A stretch of DNA of 64,000 bases from Mesocentrotus franciscanus (Eukaryota; Echinodermata; Echinoidea; Camarodonta; Strongylocentrotidae). Positions 16,001 through 29,713 of this stretch are shown here, piece by piece. The notes below the pieces were generated by a model. It was not told where the DNA came from. It saw only the letters and a program-made list of their open reading frames with translations, and searched no databases. Position 1 is the first letter of the stretch. Each line of letters begins with the position of its first letter. Location: NCBI GenBank assembly GCA_037976565.1, contig CP137680.1, positions 28,476,873 through 28,540,872 of the forward strand, given 5' to 3'. Both the position numbers and the translations under genes were made by a program.

Positions 16001-19000
16001 ACCCCGGTCATAGGGTACAATGCAAACAAGCGCACATTGTGTGCACCATCTCCACTCCCTGGGAGCATTCCTTCCAAGTGGCTCATGGGCATTGGAAGAT
16101 CGTTCACTTAAAGACTTTAACCTCCTACCGGGTCTCCAAATATACACCTGAGTAGAGAGCAGCAATAATTGTGGATAAATTGTCTTGCTGTAGGACAAAA
16201 GGCAGTGGGCATGGTTCGAACTCGGGATCTCATTATCGGAAAGCGTGCGCTCTACCAATCTTGACAAACCACATCCACATGAATAGTTACCTCAATGTGC
16301 ATAGCGCGAAATCCTGAATATGCTAGTACAGGGAATTCGGTCAGATGACCCCTTGATCGACGCCTAGATCACAAATGAAATAGTAATCATATACAAATAA
16401 TGTCCCCATACCCCGGTGTAATACTGGTTAATTCGAGTGCCCTCTTGTTTCGAGATGCAAAGTGCAAAAATTAAGTTGTTGAATCATGATATTGTTTCGA
16501 TTTATATAGCGCCTATATGATTGATAATCAATTCTAAGCGCTTTACAATGATATTATTACCCCGGTCATAGGATACAATGCAAACAAGCGCACATTGTGT
16601 GCACCATCTCCACTCCCTGGGAGCATTCCTTCCAAGTGGCTCATGGGCATTGGGAAGATCGTTCACTTAAAGACTTTAACCTCCTACCGGGTCTCCAAAT
16701 ATACACCTGAGTAGAGAGCAGCAATAATTGTGGATAAATTGTCTTGCTGTAGGACAAAAAGGCAGTGGGCATGGTTCGAACTCGGATCTCATTATCGGAA
16801 AGCGTGCGCTCTACCAATCTTGACAAACCACATCCACATGAATAGTTACCTCAATGTGCATAGCGCGAAATCCTGAATATGCTAGTATAGGGAATTCGGT
16901 CAGATGACCCCTTGATCGACGCCTAGATCACAAATGAAATAGTAATCATATACAAATAATGTCCCCATACCCCTGTGTAATACTGGTTAATTCGAGTGCC
17001 CTCTTGTTTCCGAGATGCAAAGTGCAAAAATTAAATTGTTGAATCATAATATTGTTTCGATTTATATAGCGCCTATATGATTGATAATCAATTCTAAGCG
17101 CTTTACAATGATATTATTACCCCGGTCATAGGGTACAATGCAAACAAGCGCACATTGTGTGCACCATCTCCACTCCCTGGGAGCATTCCTTCCAAGTGGC
17201 TCATGGGCACTGGGAAGATCGTTCACTTAAAGACTTTAACCTCCTACCGGGTCCCCATGTACACACCTGAGTAGAGAGCAGCAATAATTGTGGATAAATT
17301 GTCTTGCTGTAGGACAAAAAGGCAGTGGGCATGGTTCGAACTCGGGATCTCATTATCGGAAAGCGTGCGCTCTACCAATCTTGACAAACCACATCCACAT
17401 GAATAGTTACCTCAATGTGCATAGCGCGAAATCCTGAATATGCTAGTACAGGGAATTCGGTCAGATGACCCCTTGATCGACGCCTAGATCACAAATGAAA
17501 TAGTAATCATATACAAATAATGTCCCCATACCCCGGTGTAATACTGGTTAATTCGAGTGCCCTCTTGTTTCGAGATGCAAAGTGCAAAATTAAATTGTTG
17601 AATCATAATATTGTTTCGATTTATATAGCGCCTATATGATTGATAATCAATTCTAAGCGCTTTACAATGATATTATTACCCCGGTCATAGGGTACAATGC
17701 AAACAAGCGCACATTGTGTGCACCATCTCCACTCCCTGGGGAGCATTCCTTCCAAGTGGCTCATGGGCATTGGGAAGATCGTTCACTTAAAGACTTTAAC
17801 CTCCTACCGGGTCTCCAAATATACACCTGAGTAGAGAGCAGCAATAATTGTGGATAAATTGTCTTGCTGTAGGACAAAAAGGCAGTGGGCATGGTTCGAA
17901 CTCGGGATCTCATTATCGGAAAGCGTGCGCTCTACCAATCTTGACAAACCACATCCACATGAATAGTTACCTCAATGTGCATAGCGCGAAATCCTGAATA
18001 TGCTAGTACAGGGAATTCGGTCAGATGACCCCTTGATCGACGCCTAGATCACAAATGAAATAGTAATCATATACAAATAATGTCCCCATACCCCTGTGTA
18101 ATACTGGTTAATTCGAGTGCCCTCTTGTTTCGAGATGCAAAGTGCAAAAATGAAAGTTTTGAATCATGATATTGTTTCGATTTATATAGCGCCTATATGA
18201 TTGATAATCAATTCTAAGCGCTTTACAATGATATTATTACCCCGGTCATAGGATACAATGCAAACCAGCGCACATTGTGTGCACCATCTCCACTCCCTGG
18301 GGAGCATTCCTTCCAAGTGGCTCATGGGCATTGGGAAGATCGTTCACTTAAAGACTTTAACCTCCTACCGGGTCTCCAAATATACACCTGAGTAGAGAGC
18401 AGCAATAATTGTGGATAAATTGTCTTGCTGTAGGACAAAAAGGCAGTGGGCATGGTTCGAACTCGGGATCTCATTATCGGAAAGCGTGCGCTCTACCAAT
18501 CTTGACAAACCACATCCACATGAATAGTTACCTCAATGTGCATAGCGCGAAATCCTGAATATGCTAGTACAGGGAATTCGGTCAGATGACCCCTTGATCG
18601 ACGCCTAGATCACAAATGAAATAGTAATCATATACAAATAATGTCCCCATACCCCGGTGTAATACTGGTTAATTCGAGTGCCCTCTTGTTTCGAGATGCA
18701 AAGTGCAAAATGAAATTTTGAATCATAATATTGTTTCGATTTATATAGCGCCTATATGATTGATAATCAATTCTAAGCGCTTTACAATGATATTATTACC
18801 CCGGTCATAGGGTACAATGCAAACAAGCGCACATTGTGTGCACCATCTCCACTCCTGGGGAGCATTCCTTCCAAGTGGCTCATGGGCATTGAGAAGATCG
18901 TTCACTTAAAGACTTTAACCTCCTACCGGGTCTCCAAATATACACCTGAGTAGAGAGCAGCAATAATTGTGGATAAATTAGTCTTGCTGTAGGACAAAAA

Positions 19001-22000
19001 GGCAGTGGGCATGGTTCGAACTCGGGATCTCATTATCGGAAAGCGTGCGCTCTACCAATCTTGACAAACCACATCCACATGAATAGTTACCTCAATGTGC
19101 ATAGCGCGAAATCCTGAATATGCTAGTACAGGGAATTCGGTCAGATGACCACCTTGATCGACGCCTAGATCACAAATGAAATAGTAATCATATACAAATA
19201 ATGTCCCCATACCCCGGTGTAATACTGGTTAATTCGAGTGCCCTCTTGTTTTGGAGATGCAAAGTGCAAAATGAAAGTTTTGAATCATGATATTGTTTCG
19301 ATTTATATAGCGCCTATATGATTGATAATCAATTCTAAGCGCTTTACAATGATATTATTACCCCGGTCATAGGATACAATGCAAACAAGCGCACATTGTG
19401 TGCACCATCTCCACTCCCTGGGGAGCATTCCTTCCAAGTGGCTCATGGGCATTGGGAAGATCGTTCACTTAAAGACTTTAACCTCCTACCGGGTCTCCAA
19501 ATATACACCTGAGTAGAGAGCAGCAATAATTGTGGATAAATTGTCTTGCTGTAGGACAAAAAGGCAGTGGGCATGGTTCGAACTCGGGATCTCATTATCG
19601 GAAAGCGTGCGCTCTACCAATCTTGACAAACCACATCCACATGAATAGTTACCTCAATGTGCATAGCGCGAAATCCTGAATATGCTAGTACAGGGAATTC
19701 GGTCAGATGACCCCTTGATCGACGCCTAGATCACAAATGAAATAGTAATCATATACAAATAATGTCCCCATACCCCGGTGTAATACTGGTTAATTCGAGT
19801 GCCCTCTTGTTTCGAGATGCAAAGTGCAAAATGAAAGTTTTGAATCATGATATTGTTTCGATTTATATAGCGCCTATATGATTGATAATCAATTCTAAGC
19901 GCTTTACAATGATATTATTACCCCGGTCATAGGATACAATGCAAACCAGCGCACATTGTGTGCACCATCTCCACTCCCTGGGGAGCATTCCTTCCAAGTG
20001 GCTCATGGGCATTGAGAAGATCGTTCACTTAAAGACTTTAACCTCCTACCGGGTCCCCATGTACACACCTGAGTAGAGAGCAGCAATAATTGTGGATAAA
20101 TTGTCTTGCTGTAGGACAAAAGGCAGTGGGCATGGTTCGAACTCGGGATCTCATTATCGGAAAGCGTGCGCTCTACCAATCTTGAAAACCACATCCACAT
20201 GAATAGTTACCTCAATGTGCATAGCGCGAAATCCTGAATATGCTAGTACAGGGAATTCGGTCAGATGACCCCTTGATCGACGCCTAGATCACAAATGAAA
20301 TAGTAATCATATACAAATAATGTCCCCATACCCCGGTGTAATACTGGTTAATTCGAGTGCCCTCTTGTTTCCGAGATGCAAAGTGCAAAAATAAAATTGT
20401 TGAATCATAATATTGTTTCGATTTATATAGCGCCTATATGATTGATAATCAATTCTAAGCGCTTTACCATGATATTATTACCCCGGTCATAGTATACAAT
20501 GCAAACAAGCGCATTGTGTGCACCATCTCCACTCCCTGGGAGCATTCCTTCCAAGTGGCTCATGGGCATTGGGAAGATCGTTCACTTAAAGACTTTAAAC
20601 TCCTACCGGGTCCCCATGTACACACCTGAGTAGAGAGCAGCAATAATTGTGGATAAATTGTCTTGCTGTAGGACAAAAAGGCAGTGGGCATGGTTCGAAC
20701 TCGGGATCTCATTATCGGAAAGCGTGCGCTCTACCAATCTTGAAAACCACATCCACATGAATAGTTACCTCAATGTGCATAGCGCGAAATCCTGAATATG
20801 CTAGTACAGGGAATTCGGTCAGATGACCCCTTGATCGACGCCTAGATCACAAATGAAATAGTAATCATATACAAATAATGTCCCCATACCCCGGTGTAAT
20901 ACTGGTTAATTTGAGTGCCCTCTTGTTTCGGAGATGCAAAGTGCAAACTGAAAGTTTTTAATCATGATATTGTTTCGATTTATATAGCGCCTATATGATT
21001 GATAATCAATTCTAAGCGCTTTACAATGATATTATTACCCCGGTCATAGGATACAATGCAAACCAGCGCACATTGTGTGCACCATCTCCACTCCCTGGGG
21101 AGCATTCCTTCCAAGTGGCTCATGGGCATTGGGAAGATCGTTCACTTAAAGACTTTAACCTCCTACCGGGTCTCCAAATACACACCTGAGTAGAGAGCAG
21201 CAATAATTGTGGATAAATTGTCTTGCTGTAGGACAAAAGGCAGTGGGCATGGTTCGAACTCGGGATCTCATTATCGGAAAGCGTGCGCTCTACCAATCTT
21301 GAAAACCACATCCACATGAATAGTTACCTCAATGTGCATAGCGCGAAATCCTGAATATGCTAGTACAGGGAATTCGGTCAGATGACCCCTTGATCGACGC
21401 CTAGATCACAAATGAAATAGTAATCATATACAAATAATGTCCCCATACCCCGGTGTAATACTGGTTAATTCGAGTGCCCTCTTGTTTCGAGATGCAAAGT
21501 GCAAAATTAAATTGTTGAATCATAATATTGTTTCGATTTATATAGCGCCTATATGATTGATAATCAATTCTAAGCGCTTTACAATGATATTATTACCCCG
21601 GTCATAGGGTACAATGCAAACAAGCGCACATTGTGTGCACCATCTCCACTCCCTGGGAGCATTCCTTCCAAGTGGCTCATGGGCATTGAGAAGATCGTTC
21701 ACTTAAAGACTTTAACCTCCTACCGGGTCTCCAAATATACACCTGAGTAGAGAGCAGCAATAATTGTCGATAAATTGTCTTGCCGAAGGACAAAAAGGCA
21801 GTGGGCATGGTTCGAACTCGGGATCTCATTATCGGAAAGCGTGCGCTCTACCAATCTTGACAAACCACATCCACATGAATAGTTACCTCAATGTGCATAG
21901 CGCGAAATCCTGAATATGCTAGTACAGGGAATTCGGTCAGATGACCCCTTGATCGACGCCTAGATCACAAATGAAATAGTAATCATATACAAATAATGTC

Positions 22001-24905
22001 CCCATACCCCGGTGTAATACTGGTTAATTCGAGTGCCCGCTTGTTTCGAGATGCAAAGTGCAAAAATGAAAGTTTTGAATCATGATATTGTTTCGATTTA
22101 TATAGCGCCTATAATTATGATTGATAATCAATTCTAAGCGCTTTACAATGATATTATTACCCCGGTCATAGGATACAATGCAAACCAGCGCACATTGTGT
22201 GCACCATCTCCACTCCCTGGGGAGCATTCCTTCCAAGTGGCTCATGGGCATTGGGAAGATCGTTCACTTAAAGACCTTAACCTCCTACCGGGTCTCCAAA
22301 TATACACCTGAGTAGAGAGCAGCAATAATTGTGGATAAATTGTCTTGCTGTAGGACAAAAAGGCAGTGGGCATGGTTCGAACTCGGGATCTCATTATCGG
22401 AAAGCGTGCGCTCTACCAATCTTGACAAACCACATCCACATGAATAGTTACCTCAATGTGCATAGCGCGAAATCCTGAATATGCTAGTACAGGGAATTCG
22501 GTCAGATGACCCCTTGATCGACGCCTAGATCACAAATGAAATAGTAATCATATACAAATAATGTCCCCATACCCCGGTGTAATACTGGTTAATTCGAGTG
22601 CCCTCTTGTTTTGGAGATGCAAAGTGCAAAATGAAATTGTTGAATCATAATATTGTTTCGATTTATATAGCGCCTATATGATTGATAATCAATTCTAAGC
22701 GCTTTACAATGATATTATTACCCCGGTCATAGGATACAATGCAAACCAGCGCACATTGTGTGCACCATCTCCACTCCCTGGGGAGCATTCCTTCCAAGTG
22801 GCTCATGGGCATTGAGAAGATCGTTCACTTAAAGACTTTAACCTCCTACCGGGTCCCCATGTACACACCTGAGTAGAGAGCAGCAATAATTGTGGATAAA
22901 TTGTCTTGCTGTAGGACAAAAAGGCAGTGGGCATGGTTCGAACTCGGGATCTCATTATCGGAAAGCGTGCGCTCTACCAATCTTGAAAACCACATCCACA
23001 TGAATAGTTACCTCAATGTGCATAGCACGAAATCCTGAATATGCTAGTACAGGGAATTCGGTCAGATGACCACCTTGATCGACGCCTAGATCACAAATGA
23101 AATAGTAATCATATACAAATAATGTCCCCATACCCCGGTGTAATACTGGTTAATTCGAGTGCCCTCTTGTTTTGGAGATGCAAAGTGCAAAAATGAAATT
23201 TTGAATCATAATATTGTTTCGATTTATATAGCGCCTATATGATTGATAATCAATTCTAAGCGCTTTACAATGATATTATTACCCCGGTCATAGGATACAA
23301 TGCAAACAAGCGCACATTGTGTGCACCATCTCCACTCCCTGGGGAGCATTCCTTCCAAGTGGCTCATGGGCATTGGGAAGATCGTTCACTTAAAGACTTT
23401 AACCTCCTACCGGGTCCCCATGTACACCTGAGTAGAGAGCAGCAATAATTGTGGATAAATTGTCTTGCTGTAGGACAAAAGGCAGTGGGCATGGTTCGAA
23501 CTCGGGATCTCATTATCGGAAAGCGTGCGCTCTACCAATCTTGAAAACCACATCCACATGAATAGTTACCTCAATGTGCATAGCGCGAAATCCTGAATAT
23601 GCTAGTACAGGGAATTCGGTCAGATGACCCCTTGATCGACGCCTAGATCACAAATGAAATAGTAATCATATACAAATAATGTCCCCATACCCCGGTGTAA
23701 TACTGGTTAATTCGAGTGCCCTCTTGTTTTGGAGATGCAAAGTGCAAAAATTAAATTGTTGAATCATAATATTGTTTCGATTTATATAGCGCCTATATGA
23801 TTGATAATCAATTCTAAGCGCTTTACAATGATATTATTACCCCGGTCATAGGATACAATGCAAACCAGCGCACATTGTGTGCACCATCTCCACTCCCTGG
23901 GAGCATTCCTTCCAAGTGGCTCATGGGCACTGGGAAGATCGTTCACTTAAAGACTTTAACCTCCTACCGGGTCCCCATGTACACACCTGAGTAGAGAGCA
24001 GCAATAATTGTGGATAAATTGTCTTGCTGTAGGACAAAAAGGCAGTGGGCATGGTTCGAACTCGGGATCTCATTATCGGAAAGCGTGCGCTCTACCTATC
24101 TTGACAAACCACATCCACATGAATAGTTACCTCAATGTGCATAGCGCGAAATCCTGAATATGCTAGTACAGGGAATTCGGTCAGATGACCCCTTGATCGA
24201 CGCCTAGATCACAAATGAAATAGTAATCATATACAAATAATGTCCCCATACCCCGGTGTAATACTGGTTAATTCGAGTGCCCTCTTGTTTCGGAGATGCA
24301 AAGTGCAAAAATGAAAGTTTTGAATCATGATATTGTTTCGATTTATATAGCGCCTATATGATTGATAATCAATTCTAAGCGCTTTACAATGATATTATTA
24401 CCCCGGTCATAGGATACAATGCAAACCAGCGCACATTGTGTGCACCATCTCCACTCCCTGGGGAGCATTCCTTCCAAGTGGCTCATGGGCATTGGGAAGA
24501 TCGTTCACTTAAAGACTTTAACCTCCTACCGGGTCTCCAAATACACACCTGAGTAGAGAGCAGCAATAATTGTGGATAAATTGTCTTGCTGTAGGACAAA
24601 AGGCAGTGGGCATGGTTCGAACTCGGGATCTCATTATCGGAAAGCGTGCGCTCTACCAATCTTGACAAACCACATCCACATGAATAGTTACCTCAATGTG
24701 CATAGCGCGAAATCCTGAATATGCTAGTACAGGAATTCGGTCAGATGACCCCTTGATCGACGCCTAGATCACAAATGAAATAGTAATCATATACAAATAA
24801 TGTCCCCATACCCCGGTGTAATACTGGTTAATTCGAGTGCCCTCTTGTTTTGGAGATGCAAAGTGCAAAATGAAAGTTTTGAATCATGATATTGTTTCGA
24901 TTTAT

Positions 24906-25179
24906 ATAGCGGCTATAATTATGATTGATAATCAATTCTAAGCGCTTTACAATGATATTATTACCCCGGTCATAGGGTACAATGCAAACAAGCGCACATT
25001 GTGTGCACCATCTCCACTCCCTGGGAAGCATTCCTTCAAGTGGCTCATGGGCATTGGGAAGATCGTTCACTTAAAGACCTGAACCTCCTAACGGGTCTCG
25101 AAATATGCACCTAAGTAGAGAGCAGCAATAATCATCGATAAATTAGCTTGCCGAAGGACAAAAAGGCAGTGGGCATGGT
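24906..25179 (-). repeat. divergent satellite unit at a deletion junction
   Basis: The unit around 25,178 runs from CATGG directly into TTTGTTTTGGAGATGC, skipping the B box, A box and most of the spacer (about 216 bp lost). The distance to the next landmark is about 342 bp instead of about 558. Short T-rich microhomology lies at the join. The surrounding units also carry private variants (GCGGCTATAATTATG, ATCATCGATAAATTAGC). Confidence 0.75.
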
Positions 25180-28100
25180 TTGTTTTGGAGATGCAAAGTG
25201 CAAAAATGAAAGTTTTGAATCATGATATTGTTTCGATTTATATAGCGGCTATAATTATGATTGATAATCAATTCTAAGTGCTTTACAATGGTATTATTAC
25301 CCCGGTCATACATGTAGGATACAATGCAAACCAGCGCACATTGTGTGCACCATCTCCACTCCATGGGGAGCATTCCTTCAAAGTGGCTCATGGGCATTGG
25401 GAAGATCGTTCACTTAAAGACTTTAAACTCCTACCGGGTCCCCATGTACACACCTGAGTAGAGAGCAGCAATAATTGTGGATAAATTGTCTTGCTGTAGG
25501 ACAAAAGGCAGTGGGCATGGTTCGAACTCGGGATCTCATTATCGGAAAGCGTGCGCTCTACCAATCTTGACAAACCACATCCACATGAATAGTTACCTCA
25601 ATGTGCATAGCGCGAAATCCTGAATATGCTAGTACAGGGAATTCGGTCAGATGACCCCTTGATCGACGCCTAGATCACAAATGAAATAGTAATCATATAC
25701 AAATAATGTCCCCATACCCCGGTGTAATACTGGTTAATTCGAGTGCCCTCTTGTTTCGGAGATGCAAAGTGCAAAACTAAATTGTTGAATCATAATATTG
25801 TTTCGATTTATATAGCGCCTATATGATTGATAATCAATTCTAAGCGCTTTACAATGATATTATTACCCCGGTCATAGGATACAATGCAAACAAGCGCACA
25901 TTGTGTGCACCATCTCCACTCCCTGGGAGCATTCCTTCCAAGTGGCTCATGGGCATTGAGAAGATCGTTCACTTAAAGACTTTAACCTCCTACCGGGTCT
26001 CCAAATATACACCTGAGTAGAGAGCAGCAATAATTGTCGATAAATTAGCTTGCCGAAGGACAAAAGGCAGTGGGCATGGTTCGAACTCGGGATCTCATTA
26101 TCGGAAAGCGTGCGCTCTACCAATCTTGACAAACCACATCCACATGAATAGTTACCTCAATGTGCATAGCGCGAAATCCTGAATATGCTAGTACAGGGAA
26201 TTCGGTCAGATGACCCCTTTGATCGACGCCTAGATCACAAATGAAATAGTAATCATATACAAATAATGTCCCCATACCCCTGTGTAATACTGGTTAATTC
26301 GAGTGCCCTCTTGTTTTGGAGATGCAAAGTGCAAAATTGAAAGTTTTGAATCATGATATTGTTTCGATTTATATAGCGCCTATATTATGATTGATAATCA
26401 ATTCTAAGCGCTTTACAATGATATTATTACCCCGGTCATAGGATACAATGCAAACCAGCGCACATTGTGTGCACCATCTCCACTCCCTGGGAAGCATTCC
26501 TTCAAAGTGGCTCATGGGCATTGGGAAGATGGTTTACTTAAAGACTTTAACCTCCTACCGGGTCTCCAAATATACACCTGAGTAGAGAGCAGCAATAATT
26601 GTGGATAAATTGTCTTGCTGTAGGACAAAAGGCAGTGGGCATGGTTCGAACTCGATCTCATTATCGGAAAGCGTGCGCTCTACCAATCTTGAAAACCACA
26701 TCCACATGAATAGTTACCTCAATGTGCATAGCGCGAAATCCTGAATATGCTAGTACAGGGAATTCGGTCAGATGACCCCTTGATCGACGCCTAGATCACA
26801 AATGAAATAGTAATCATATACAAATAATGTCCCCATACCCCGGTGTAATACTGGTTAATTCGAGTGCCCTCTTGTTTCGGAGATGCAAAGTGCAAAACTA
26901 AATTGTTGAATCATAATATTGTTTCGATTTATATAGCGCCTATATGATTGATAATCAATTCTAAGCGCTTTACAATGATATTATTACCCCGGTCATAGGG
27001 TACAATGCAAACAAGCGCACATTGTGTGCACCATCTCCACTCCCTGGGGAGCATTCCTTCCAAGTGGCTCATGGGCATTGAGAAGATCGTTCACTTAAAG
27101 ACTTTAACCTCCTACCGGGTCTCCAAATATACACCTGAGTAGAGAGCAGCAATAATTGTGGATAAATTAGCTTGCTGAAGGACAAAAAGGCAGTGGGCAT
27201 GGTTCGAACTCGGGATCTCATTATCGGAAAGCGTGCGCTCTACCAATCTTGACAAACCACATCCACATGAATAGTTACCTCAATGTGCATAGCGCGAAAT
27301 CCTGAATATGCTAGTACAGGGAATTCGGTCAGATGACCCCTTGATCGACGCCTAGATCACAAATGAAATAGTAATCATATACAAATAATGTCCCCATACC
27401 CCGGTGTAATACTGGTTAATTCGAGTGCCCTCTTGTTTCGGAGATGCAAAGTGCAAAACTAAATTTTGAATCATAATATTGTTTCGATTTATATAGCGCC
27501 TATATGATTGATAATCAATTCTAAGCGCTTTACAATGATATTATTACCCCGGTCATAGGATACAATGCAAACCAGCGCACATTGTGTGCACCATCTCCAC
27601 TCCCTGGGAGCATTCCTTCCAAGTGGCTCATGGGCATTGGGAAGATCGTTCACTTAAAGACTTTAACCTCCTACCGGGTCTCCAAATATACACCTGAGTA
27701 GAGAGCAGCAATAATTGTGGATAAATTAGCTTGCTGTAGGACAAAAAGGCAGTGGACATGGTTCGAACTCGGGATCTCATTATCGGAAAGCGTGCGCTCT
27801 ACCAATCTTGACAAACCACATCCACATGGATAGTTACCTCAATGTGCATAGCGCGAAATCCTGAATATGCTAGTACAGGGAATTCGGTCAGATGACCCCT
27901 TGATCGACGCCTAGATCACAAATGAAATAGTAATCATATACAAATAATGTCCCCATACCCCTGTGTAATACTGGTTAATTCGAGTGCCCTCTTGTTTCGG
28001 AGATGCAAAGTGCAAAAATGAATTTTGAATCATGATATTGTTTCGATTTATATAGCGCCTATATGATTAATAATTATTCTAAGCGCTTTACAATGACATT

Positions 28101-29193
28101 ATTACCCCGGTCATAGTATACAATGCAAACCAGCGCACATTGTGTGCACCATCTCCACTCCCTGGGGAGCATTCCTTCCAAGTGGCTCATGGGCATTAAG
28201 AAGATCGTTCACTTAAAGGCTTTAACCTCCTACCGGGTCCCCATGTATACACCTGAGTAGAGAGCAGCAATAATTGTGGATAAATTGTCTTCCTGTAGGA
28301 CAAAAGGCAGTGGGCATGGTTCGAACTCGGGATCTCATTATCGGAAAGCGTGCGCTCTACCAATCTTGAAAACCACATCCACATGAATAGTTACCTCAAT
28401 GTGCATAGCGCGAAATCCTGAATATGCTAGTACAGGGAATTCGGTCAGATGACCCCTTGATCGACGCCTAGATCACAAATGAAATAGTAATCATATACAA
28501 ATAATGTCCCCATACCCCGGTGTAATACTGGTTAATTCGAGTGCCATCTTGTTTCGGAGATGCAAAGTGCAAAAATTAAATTGTTGAATCATAATATTGT
28601 TTCGATTTATATAGCGCCTATATGATTGATAATCAATTCTAAGCGCTTTACAATGATATTATTACCTTGGTCATAGGATACAATGCAAACCAGCGCACAA
28701 TGTGTGCACCATCTCCACTCTCTGGGAAGCATTCCTTCCAAGTGGCTCATGGGCATTGGGAAGATCGTTCACTTAAAGGCTTTAACCTCCTACCGGGTCT
28801 CCAAGTATACACCTGAGTAGAGAGCAGCAATAATTATCGATAAATTAGCTTGCCGAAGGACAAAAAGGCAGTGGGCATGGTTCGAACTCGATCTTATTAT
28901 CGGAAAGCTTGCGCTCTACAAATCTTGACAAACCACATCCACATGAATAGTTACCTCAATGTGCACAGCGCGAAATCCTGAATATGCTAGTACAGGGAAT
29001 TCGGTCAGATGACCCCCTTGATCGACGCCCATGATCACAAATAAAATAGTAATCATATACAAATAATGTCCCCATACCCCTGTGTAATACTAGTTAATTC
29101 GAGTGCCCTCTTGTTTCGGAGATGCAAAGTGCAAAAATTAAATTGTTGAATCATAATATTGTTTCGATTTATATAGCGCCCATATGATTGATA

Positions 29194-29218
29194 ATATCAT
29201 GATTCAAAACTTTCATTT
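29194..29218 (+). repeat. inverted SINE-tail fragment at the array end
   Basis: These 25 bases are the exact reverse complement of the segment that precedes ATTGTTTCGATTTATA in many units (the AAAGTTTTGAATCATGATAT variant). The last, partial unit therefore stops inside its tail and is followed at once by an inverted copy of a neighbouring piece, giving a fold-back structure at the array boundary. Confidence 0.8.
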
Positions 29219-29536
29219 CAATTAAAACATAACTTATGTATACACATATGAAATATTGCTCTAATTTGGGGGTTTCTAGTTTAAAGAGCGTATGGTGGCT
29301 ACGCCCCACTGTCAACTTATAGCGCATACCCCTTATTACTTCAGATTACTCCCGAAATATAGGTTCTACGTGGCGACCTTCCCAGCAAGGCTATGTTAGG
29401 AACATTTCTGAGCTCATATTTCCCCGCTGGAATTGAGATTGCATTGTGGTTATTCCTTAACTGATACCATTCAGCCAGGGTTCCGTCGGTGTTCTTGCAA
29501 CGTGCATTTTATAATCTGAACATTTCTGGACAATAA

Positions 29537-29713
29537 TTTTTAAACAGCTCACGGGGACAGCTTAACATGAGGCTCCGTACTGGAGTTGGCAGATTTATTG
29601 CCAACAATAGCCCCTTTCCTGCCTGCACCTGTTGCTCACTTGAGCAAACGGCTGCCCACATCATACACGACTGCCCCATCCTCGGCCCACCAAACCCAAA
29701 CCCCAAACTTTAA
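29537..29713 (+). pseudogene. non-LTR retrotransposon C-terminal zinc-knuckle relic, copy 1
   Basis: The frame after an in-frame TAA reads LNMRLRTGVGRF, then a Cys-rich stretch CTCCSLEQTAAHIIHDCP, then a TAA stop. An LRTGxGRxxA segment followed by C-x-C, EQTxxH and xCP is the usual C-terminal signature of many non-LTR retrotransposon ORF2 proteins. Only about 58 codons remain, with no reverse transcriptase upstream in frame, so it is a truncated fragment. The family assignment is from the motif only. Confidence 0.6.

Larger units (their letters stand above)
1..29193 (-). repeat. SINE-derived satellite array, about 53 units of about 558 bp
   Basis: The same block recurs head to tail from the first base, spaced 554-564 bp; I counted the GGTTCGAACTCGGG landmark from 1 to 28,880 (about 53 occurrences, one mutilated near 25,178). 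Read on the minus strand, each unit has a tRNA-like head, a body with a CACACAATGTGCGC stretch, and a tail with GTAAAGCGCTT and GCGCTATATAAAT, a tail style common in tRNA-derived SINEs. About 180 bp of spacer separates one SINE-like tail from the next head. Units differ by a few percent and share alternative variants in mosaic fashion. The array continues beyond the left edge of the window. Short minus-strand open frames recur in each unit but are by-products of the repeat. The SINE identity is inferred from structure, not from a database match. Confidence 0.95.

Noticed and set aside
984..28384. Repeated minus-strand open frames of 60-111 codons in satellite units (starting MSRLVERTLSDNE or MRSRVRTMP in several forms)
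   Set aside because: They read straight through the tRNA-like head and body of the repeat, shift frame between units with single-base indels, and match no domain. They are repeat by-products.
1..29193. CRISPR-like direct repeat array
   Set aside because: Units are about 558 bp with no short repeat-spacer alternation, and the context is eukaryotic with introns.
29329..29515. Minus-strand open stretch with KNTDGTLAEWYQLRNN
   Set aside because: It is fairly protein-like and kept in both 3-kb copies, but I recognise no family and it overlaps the non-LTR relic region.
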